Shown in pieces: positions 58,388-64,000 of a DNA stretch of 64,000 nucleotides. Under the pieces are notes generated by a model, which did no database searches, was not told the DNA's origin, and saw nothing but the letters and a program-made list of their open reading frames with translations. Position 1 is the first letter of the stretch; each line of letters opens with the position of its first letter. The position numbers and the translations under genes are program-made. Origin of the DNA: B1SED10-225 sp964501415 (GTDB lineage: Bacteria > Bacillota_I > Bacilli_A > Izemoplasmatales > Izemoplasmataceae); the NCBI GenBank assembly GCA_964501415.1, contig CAZCSL010000001.1, positions 1-64,000 on the forward strand, written 5' to 3'.

Positions 58388-61300
58388 ATGTCTAATAAAA
58401 AAGTATTCCAGTCCATGGACGGTAACCAAGCGGCAGCACATGCATCGTATGCATTTACTGAAGTCGCGGGGATTTATCCTATCACCCCCTCATCGCCTAT
58501 GGCTGAACACACAGACTTATGGGCTTCTCAAGGAAAGAAAAATCTCTTTGGTATGCCTGTAAAAGTCATTCAAATGCAATCGGAGGCCGGAGCTGCGGGA
58601 ACCGTACATGGTTCGCTTCAAGCAGGCGCGCTTACGACGACTTATACGGCAAGTCAAGGCTTACTCTTAAAGATGCCGAATATGTACAAGATCGCCGGTG
58701 AGTTGTTACCAGGCGTTATTCATGTTGCGGCACGTAGCGTAGCGGTACAAGCCTTAAGTATCTTTGGCGATCACCAAGATGTTATGGCGACGCGTCAAAC
58801 CGGATTTGCCATGCTAGCCAGTGGGTCTGTGCAACAAACGATGGACCTTGGTGGAGTAGCACATTTAGCGGCTATCAAATCAAGCGTGCCATTCTTACAC
58901 TATTTTGATGGGTTTAGAACATCCAATGAAGTAAACAAAGTCGAAGTCATGGATTACGATGTCTACGACCGTTTACTTGATCGGGATGCAGTGGCCAAGT
59001 TCAAGCGTCGTGCCTTAAACTCATCCACGCCGGTAACGCGCGGTAGTGCCCAAAATGATGATGTGTATATGCAAGCAAGAGAACTACAAGAAAAATATTA
59101 CAAAGGCGTCCCTGATGTCGTCAACGACTACATGAAAGAAATCTCTAAGGTAACCGGCAGAGATTACGCACCATTCACTTATTATGGGGCTAAAGATGCT
59201 GAGGATATCATCGTAGCGATGGGTTCAGTCACCGAGGCCATCCAAGAGACGGTAGATTACTTGAATGACAAAGAAAACCGCAAAGTCGGTCTTTTAACCG
59301 TTCATCTTTATCGTCCGTTCAGCACCAAGTATTTCTTGGATGCGATGCCAAAGAGCGTTAAGCGTATTGCCGTCTTAGACCGCACCAAAGAAAACGGCTC
59401 CTTAGGTGAACCGCTTTACTTGGATGTTAGAAGCGTCTATTATGGTCAAGAAAACGCCCCTAAGATTATTGGTGGCCGTTATGGTCTTTCTTCAAAAGAT
59501 ACCACGCCTACTCAAATCAAAGCGGTATATGACAACTTGGCCAATGAACAGAAAAACAGCTTTACGATCGGTATTGTCGATGATGTCAATCATACCTCAC
59601 TGCATTTACCTGAAGAAATCAGCGCCATCGATAAAACCACCACAGAATTATTATTCTTCGGTTTTGGGAGCGATGGAACCGTCGGTGCGTCTAAAAACAC
59701 GATCAAAATTATCGGTGAAAATACCGACTTATATGGTCAAGCGTACTCATCGTATGATTCTAAGAAATCAGGCGGTGTTACACGGATGCATTTGCGTTTC
59801 TCAGAAAAACCGATTCGCTCAACATACTTAGTTAATCACCCGCACTTTGTGTCTTGTTCGAAGGATTCTTATCTCTTTAAATATGACATGCTTGAAGGCA
59901 TTCGTGAAGGTGGTACTTTCTTACTGAACACCATCAAATCCGGTGATGAGCTGGAAAAATACATCCCGAATAAATACAAGCGCATCATGGCAGAGAAAAA
60001 CATCAAGTTCTATACCATCAATGCCGTGAAAATTGCAGAAGATATCGGCCTTGGCGAACGCATCAACACCATCATGCAATCGGCGTTCTTTGCGCTAAAC
60101 GAACAAATCATGAGTTATGATGAAAGTCAAAAACTGATGAAGTCATATGCGAAAAAAGCCTACGGACGCTTCGGTTCAGAAATCGTAGAGAAAAACTATC
60201 AAGCGATCGATTCAGGTATGGAAGGTCTCAATGAAATAGAGGTTAAAGACAGCTGGAAAAACTTAAAAGATGAAGAAGCTCCAAGTGAAGCGGCTAAACC
60301 TAAATACGTCACTGAGATTGCTGAGCCGGTCAACGCCATTAAAGGCTATGACTTACCCGTTAGTGCATTTGAAGAGTATTATGATGGCACCATGGTCAAC
60401 GGTTCAACTGCGTATGAAAAACGCGGTATCGCGAACTATGTGCCTGAATGGTTAGAAGACAAATGTATCCAATGTAACCAATGTGCCTTTGCGTGTCCGC
60501 ATGCGGTTATCCGTCCATTCTTGTTAACCGAAGAAGAGATGGAAAAAGCCCCTGAAGGTATGACAACCTTAGATGCACGCGGTAAAGGTATCGATGGTTT
60601 GAAATATAAAATTCAAATTTCTACACTCGATTGTACGGGTTGTGGGGTATGCGTAAGCGTATGTCCTGGTAAAAAAGGCGAAAAAGCGTTACGTCTAAGC
60701 CCGATTGGCGAAGAAATTGAAAAAGGCGAAGTGAAAAATGCTGAATACCTCTTCAATGAAGTGACGCCAAAAGACAACTTAGTCAATTTAACCAATGCGA
60801 AAAACTCACAGTTTGCCGAGCCACTCTTTGAATTCTCTGGCGCCTGTGCCGGTTGTGGTGAGACGCCTTATGTGAAGTTGGTTACCCAACTATTCGGCGA
60901 CCGCATGACGATTGCGAACGCTACGGGTTGTTCTTCCATTTATGGTGGTTCCTTCCCCGCAACGCCTTATACAACCAACGCCGATGGCCGTGGACCCGCG
61001 TGGGCAAACTCGCTGTTTGAAGATAACGCAGAGTTTGGTTATGGTATGCACCATGCCGAACAAGTCCACCGCATCCGCATTCAAAATATATATTTAGAGC
61101 ATAAAGATAAACTCTCAGCTGAACTAAAAGAGCTTTTCGAAACGTGGATGAATGAAAAAGAAGACGGCGATAAAACCGTTGAACTCGCTAAACAAATGCG
61201 TCCATTGATCGAGAAAATCAAGGACAAAGACTTAAAAGAAGAACTACTCAATTTAGCCCCTTACTTAGTCAAACAATCCAACTGGATTATCGGTGGAGAC

Positions 61301-61936
61301 GGATGGGCTTATGACATTGGCTTTGGTGGCTTAGACCACGTTATCGCCAATAAGGATAACGTCAATATCTTAATTCTTGATACTGAGGTTTACTCTAATA
61401 CCGGTGGTCAATCATCTAAAGCCGCAGCTGCGGGTAGTATCGCTCAATTTACCGCCGCTGGTAAGGCTGGAAAGAAAAAAGACTTAGCCGCTATGGCGAT
61501 GGCTTATGGCCATGTTTACGTAGCCCAAGTATCTCATGGGGCGAGCCAACAACAAGTCTTAAAAGCGATGAAAGAAGCTGAAGCTTACGATGGCCCAAGT
61601 ATCGTGGTTGCCTATTCACCTTGTATCGCCCATAAGATTAAAGGCGGTCTTGGTAACTCAGCCATGCAAGCTAAATTGGCTACTGAAAGTGGCTATTGGC
61701 CAACCTTCCGTTATGACCCACGCTTAGAAGGCGAAGGAAAAAATCCTTTCCAACTCGATTCTAAAGCGCCAAAATGGGACAAATATGATGAGTTCTTAAT
61801 GAACGAATCACGCTATGCTCAACTTAAGGATATCAATCCAGACAATGCAGAAAGACTACTTAAAGCTAACCGCGAAGATGCTGAGCGCCGCTACAAAATG
61901 TATAAGCGCTATGAAGCCATGGATTACAGCAACTAA
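58388..61936 (+). CDS. nifJ: Pyruvate:ferredoxin (flavodoxin) oxidoreductase
   Basis: Oxidises pyruvate to acetyl-CoA and CO2, reducing ferredoxin. 1182 residues, homodimer-type single chain: N-terminal YPITPSSPMAE, CoA and gamma domains, two ferredoxin clusters (CIQCNQCAFACP and CTGCGVCVSVCP), the C-terminal cluster Cys in CAGCGETPY, and the TPP motif GGDGWAYDIGFGGLDHV with NTGGQSSK. The start is the ATG at 58388, eight bases after GGAGG. The gene has its own strong promoter and terminator. It is the core of the anaerobic metabolism here. Confidence 0.98.
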   Translation: MSNKKVFQSMDGNQAAAHASYAFTEVAGIYPITPSSPMAEHTDLWASQGKKNLFGMPVKVIQMQSEAGAAGTVHGSLQAGALTTTYTASQGLLLKMPNMYKIAGELLPGVIHVAARSVAVQALSIFGDHQDVMATRQTGFAMLASGSVQQTMDLGGVAHLAAIKSSVPFLHYFDGFRTSNEVNKVEVMDYDVYDRLLDRDAVAKFKRRALNSSTPVTRGSAQNDDVYMQARELQEKYYKGVPDVVNDYMKEISKVTGRDYAPFTYYGAKDAEDIIVAMGSVTEAIQETVDYLNDKENRKVGLLTVHLYRPFSTKYFLDAMPKSVKRIAVLDRTKENGSLGEPLYLDVRSVYYGQENAPKIIGGRYGLSSKDTTPTQIKAVYDNLANEQKNSFTIGIVDDVNHTSLHLPEEISAIDKTTTELLFFGFGSDGTVGASKNTIKIIGENTDLYGQAYSSYDSKKSGGVTRMHLRFSEKPIRSTYLVNHPHFVSCSKDSYLFKYDMLEGIREGGTFLLNTIKSGDELEKYIPNKYKRIMAEKNIKFYTINAVKIAEDIGLGERINTIMQSAFFALNEQIMSYDESQKLMKSYAKKAYGRFGSEIVEKNYQAIDSGMEGLNEIEVKDSWKNLKDEEAPSEAAKPKYVTEIAEPVNAIKGYDLPVSAFEEYYDGTMVNGSTAYEKRGIANYVPEWLEDKCIQCNQCAFACPHAVIRPFLLTEEEMEKAPEGMTTLDARGKGIDGLKYKIQISTLDCTGCGVCVSVCPGKKGEKALRLSPIGEEIEKGEVKNAEYLFNEVTPKDNLVNLTNAKNSQFAEPLFEFSGACAGCGETPYVKLVTQLFGDRMTIANATGCSSIYGGSFPATPYTTNADGRGPAWANSLFEDNAEFGYGMHHAEQVHRIRIQNIYLEHKDKLSAELKELFETWMNEKEDGDKTVELAKQMRPLIEKIKDKDLKEELLNLAPYLVKQSNWIIGGDGWAYDIGFGGLDHVIANKDNVNILILDTEVYSNTGGQSSKAAAAGSIAQFTAAGKAGKKKDLAAMAMAYGHVYVAQVSHGASQQQVLKAMKEAEAYDGPSIVVAYSPCIAHKIKGGLGNSAMQAKLATESGYWPTFRYDPRLEGEGKNPFQLDSKAPKWDKYDEFLMNESRYAQLKDINPDNAERLLKANREDAERRYKMYKRYEAMDYSN

Positions 61937-61950
61937 TTTAAAACACCATC

Positions 61951-61985
61951 AAAAAAGTCATTTCCTCCGTGAAATGACTTTTTTA
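61951..61985. terminator. Bidirectional terminator
   Basis: AAAAAGTCATTTC/GAAATGACTTTTT stem between convergent nifJ and the lipoprotein gene. Confidence 0.9.
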
Positions 61986-61996
61986 TTGCCGTTTAT

Positions 61997-63142
61997 TTAA
62001 TCAAATGCTTTGATTGCTGAGGTATCAGGGTGAACTTGATAGATGATATTAGAACCTTGCAAGCGGTAATATACAAAGTGATTAATGATATTAACCTCAG
62101 CGATATCGTTGCTCAGCGTCATATGCAGTTCAACGTCATCGAGATTACTGAGTGGGCTTCTATAAAGCTGGTTGTTTTCTAGGAAATAAAGAAAAGTGCC
62201 ATCAAAGTTCAGATTTGAGAAATCTTCATAATTGCCAAGTTTGACCGCTATTAAGGTTTCTTCAACACCATCATAGACATAAATACCAGAAGCATCCGCT
62301 TTTTCTATTATAAATGCTGCGGTTACTTTGTTAGGATGGGTCATTTTCAAAAATAGATAATCCTTAATCGACTCAGCTTCATACTCAGTTTCAAAATTCA
62401 TCCACGTTGAACCGGCACCCGTCCCCGCATCACGGTACTGAAAACTTAAGCTATCGGCACTGCGTATAAGCACCCGGTGGGAGGCCTCACTCAGTTCATG
62501 TATACCGCTTCTTCTTGAGGCAATCCAGTTATCGTTAAGGCTATAAAGCCCCCATTCAATGCCGTAAGGCCCTTCATGAAGCACATGGAAACGCGTGCCG
62601 TTTCGATAAAGATAAAATAGGCCTCCTTGATCTTCTGCAAGTAAGCGTGTGATCGATTCATCGCTTACATCAAAGCGGTATAAAGCCCCTTGATCATTAT
62701 TGATGAGATAGATATAATCATCGTGAACATTTAAATGAGTCCCACTACCGGTGATGAATTCATATACCATCGTGCGTTGGTTTGAGAAAGGATCATAGCG
62801 ATAAAGACGGTTATTTGAACTGACGTAGTGCACTTTTTCAGTCGCATCATAGGTAACGCGTCCGCCTTGGTTGACATTACCGGAAATATTGCCTTTGCTT
62901 TGGCCAAAATAAGGTAACCATTCAGCGGCGAGCGCTGGTTCGTCATCTCCATTTTGCGCCCCGTTAACATCATCGCCATTTTGCTTCCCATTGGTATCGC
63001 CGTTTTGCTTTCCATTTTCATGCGTATCGTTAGGCACATCAAAAGAACCGTTATCTTTATTATCGTCACCGTTTGAACCACAAGCCAAAAGCAAACCCAA
63101 CATCATAATCGCCGCGAGGCTAAACCATAGTTTGTTTTTCAT
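61997..63142 (-). CDS. Propeller-like lipoprotein with NG-rich linker
   Basis: 381 residues. Lipobox LLAC with Cys21, then a low-complexity linker (residues about 23-68) with repeating NGKQNGD units. The rest shows repeated blade-like strands (RLYRYDPFS, ALYRFDVSD, LYSLNDN, QLYRSPLSN), similar to DUF5050 beta-propellers. No catalytic motif. Likely a cell-surface binding or scaffold protein; specificity unknown. Confidence 0.75.
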   Translation of the reverse strand: MKNKLWFSLAAIMMLGLLLACGSNGDDNKDNGSFDVPNDTHENGKQNGDTNGKQNGDDVNGAQNGDDEPALAAEWLPYFGQSKGNISGNVNQGGRVTYDATEKVHYVSSNNRLYRYDPFSNQRTMVYEFITGSGTHLNVHDDYIYLINNDQGALYRFDVSDESITRLLAEDQGGLFYLYRNGTRFHVLHEGPYGIEWGLYSLNDNWIASRRSGIHELSEASHRVLIRSADSLSFQYRDAGTGAGSTWMNFETEYEAESIKDYLFLKMTHPNKVTAAFIIEKADASGIYVYDGVEETLIAVKLGNYEDFSNLNFDGTFLYFLENNQLYRSPLSNLDDVELHMTLSNDIAEVNIINHFVYYRLQGSNIIYQVHPDTSAIKAFD

Positions 63143-63214
63143 TTAACCATCCTCTCATCATAAAATATTTTAACGCATTTAAACGCTTGATAAAGCGATT
63201 TTGATTATAGCTAT

Positions 63215-63223
63215 ATTATATCA
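63215..63223 (-). promoter_or_regulatory. Extended -10 of the propeller lipoprotein
   Basis: TGA-TATAAT on the minus strand, about 70 bases before the start. The leader contains a CGCTT/AAGCG hairpin at 63184-63197. The rest of the 288-bp divergent gap is AT-rich with no gene. Confidence 0.45.
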
Positions 63224-63372
63224 AAACTCAAGGACAAACTTATCAAACATTTTTAGATTTATATACAAAAGCTATATTTTTTGATTAAAAACTTAAGTGA
63301 AAACCTATGGAATTTAATGGGGCTACAGTTAATTATTGGTTTGTATTACCCCCTAAATTAGGCCTTCAAGAC

Positions 63373-63401
63373 TTGCAATTTTTCTAATTAAGGCTTATAA
63401 T
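63373..63401 (+). promoter_or_regulatory. mgtC promoter
   Basis: TTGCAA, exact 17-bp spacer, TATAAT. The leader is only about 25 bases, too short for a magnesium riboswitch. Confidence 0.75.
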
Positions 63402-63430
63402 AGAATGTTATCATAGAAAGAAGTGGTTAT

Positions 63431-63943
63431 ATGTTCAGTATTTTGGCGATGAACCCAGAAGTTGATCTTAACTATATCTTGCAAAGCTTAGGTCTGACGA
63501 TCCTTTTTGTCGGTTTAATTGGCTTTGAACGACAGCGCCGCAACAAGATTGCGGGTTTAACGACGCACTTGTTGGTCGCCATTGGTGCGGCGGGTCTGAC
63601 GATTGCCCAACAAAAGATGGTTTTTGATACCATCGTTTTTATCCGTGAAACGATGGCCAATGAACCAGAGCTTTTGGAATACATGGACATCCCCTTACAA
63701 AGACAACGGATTGTGGCACAAATCGTATCGGGAATCGGGTTTTTGGGTACCGGTGCAATCTTAAAGACCAATGGGTATATTAGTGGTTTGACCACGGCCT
63801 CAACTTTATGGATAAGTGCCATCATCGGAATTATTTTTGGTTATGGTATGTATGACCTTGGTATTGCCCTTTCATTGATGACGTTATTCGTTTTAACTAT
63901 CATTAAAAACGTGATTCGACATAACGTCGATGAATATCACTAA
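63431..63943 (+). CDS. MgtC/SapB family membrane protein
   Basis: 170 residues, four or five transmembrane segments, with the MgtC pattern: LIGFERQRRNKIAGLTTHLLVAIGAAG, RIVAQIVSGIGFLGTGAILK and GLTTASTLWISAIIGI. It lacks the C-terminal ACT-like domain of Salmonella MgtC, as in the short SapB-type. Members affect growth in low magnesium or ATP homeostasis; no magnesium transporter is adjacent. Confidence 0.9.
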   Translation: MFSILAMNPEVDLNYILQSLGLTILFVGLIGFERQRRNKIAGLTTHLLVAIGAAGLTIAQQKMVFDTIVFIRETMANEPELLEYMDIPLQRQRIVAQIVSGIGFLGTGAILKTNGYISGLTTASTLWISAIIGIIFGYGMYDLGIALSLMTLFVLTIIKNVIRHNVDEYH

Positions 63944-63945
63944 GT

Positions 63946-63971
63946 AAGCCTTGAAAACAAGGCTTTTTTCT
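63946..63971 (+). terminator. Terminator after mgtC
   Basis: AAGCCTTG/CAAGGCTT stem with AAAA loop and T run. Confidence 0.9.
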
Positions 63972-64000
63972 TGAAAATATTATATCGTTTTACTCGCAAA

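Noticed and set aside
59406..59831. 141-codon open frame inside nifJ
   Set aside because: Overlaps conserved PFOR sequence in another frame and has no start signal.
63301..63430. Magnesium riboswitch before mgtC
   Set aside because: The mapped-by-eye transcript start leaves only about 25 leader bases.
1..64000. tRNA, rRNA, CRISPR array, IS element, prophage
   Set aside because: No cloverleaf-like sequence, spaced repeat array, transposase, integrase or phage structural gene was recognised by eye; a covariance or HMM search would be decisive.

Overview
The window reads as the chromosome of a low-GC, single-membrane (Gram-positive-type) anaerobe. Genes are dense, Shine-Dalgarno sites are strong, TGA is used as a stop (for example pncA and pulA) and TGG encodes Trp, so this is not the mycoplasma code 4. 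G+C is about 40% by eye. The protein repertoire fits Bacillota or the Acholeplasma/Izemoplasma side of the Mycoplasmatota: pyruvate:ferredoxin oxidoreductase, NfnAB, three DegV proteins, several Sec-lipoproteins, L25/Ctc, YhaM-like RNase and WalJ. That placement is inferred from gene content, not from a phylogeny. I found no rRNA, tRNA, CRISPR array, insertion sequence or prophage gene, and no gene-free stretch longer than 300 bases.

Layout. 1-3.1 kb: lipoate ligase (cut by the left edge) divergent from the NAD salvage pair pncA-pncB. 3.3-10.5 kb: Asp-rich lipoprotein, thiol peroxidase, HtpG, a YtcJ-type amidohydrolase coupled to a YesL-like membrane protein. 10.5-13.5 kb: a membrane HD-GYP protein (minus strand) and a PhzF-family enzyme. 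13.6-22.8 kb: an apparent nine-gene operon starting with an 896-residue coiled-coil protein, then cardiolipin synthase, an ABC exporter, a PduO-type adenosyltransferase, DegV and three small or membrane proteins. 22.8-29.7 kb: a second HD-GYP protein with altered active-site residues, divergent from two tandem MacB-like fused ABC transporters. 29.7-33.5 kb: class II photolyase divergent from a short OLD-like ATPase/TOPRIM protein and an aminotransferase. 33.5-36.6 kb: LURP-one protein, hydroxyacid dehydrogenase, Fe-S protein, mini-Smr, zinc-ribbon membrane protein. 36.7-38.9 kb: nfnAB. 39.0-42.0 kb: DegV, MarR (FabT-like), PadR, HAAS membrane protein, DegV. 42.1-48.1 kb: Gx transporter, a 1106-residue lipoprotein, ApbE flavin transferase and a NusG-domain-II protein. 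48.1-53.7 kb: YigZ, then cca-pulA-yhaM and rplY. 53.8-63.9 kb: PrsA/SurA-like lipoprotein, walJ, choline-kinase-like protein, PFOR, a propeller-type lipoprotein and MgtC.

How it fits together. PFOR makes reduced ferredoxin from pyruvate and NfnAB can couple ferredoxin and NADH to NADPH, so the core is fermentative and ferredoxin-centred; pullulanase supplies sugar from alpha-glucans. The Gx/ApbE/NusG-II set is of the type found in flavin-based extracytosolic electron transfer loci, although no flavinylated carrier is visible here. A membrane-lipid theme recurs: DegV proteins (fatty-acid carriers in the FakAB system), a FabT-like repressor with a FabT-box-like palindrome in front of one degV gene, HAAS-domain membrane proteins next to degV genes at two places, cardiolipin synthase and a choline-kinase-like protein. 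Envelope lipoproteins are large and acidic, two with low-complexity acidic or Asn/Gly-rich linkers.

The most notable candidates are the DegV-FabT-PadR-HAAS cluster, the coiled-coil/cardiolipin-synthase operon, the two unequal HD-GYP proteins, and the 23-bp photolyase/OLD-like junction in which one palindrome supplies both ribosome binding sites.
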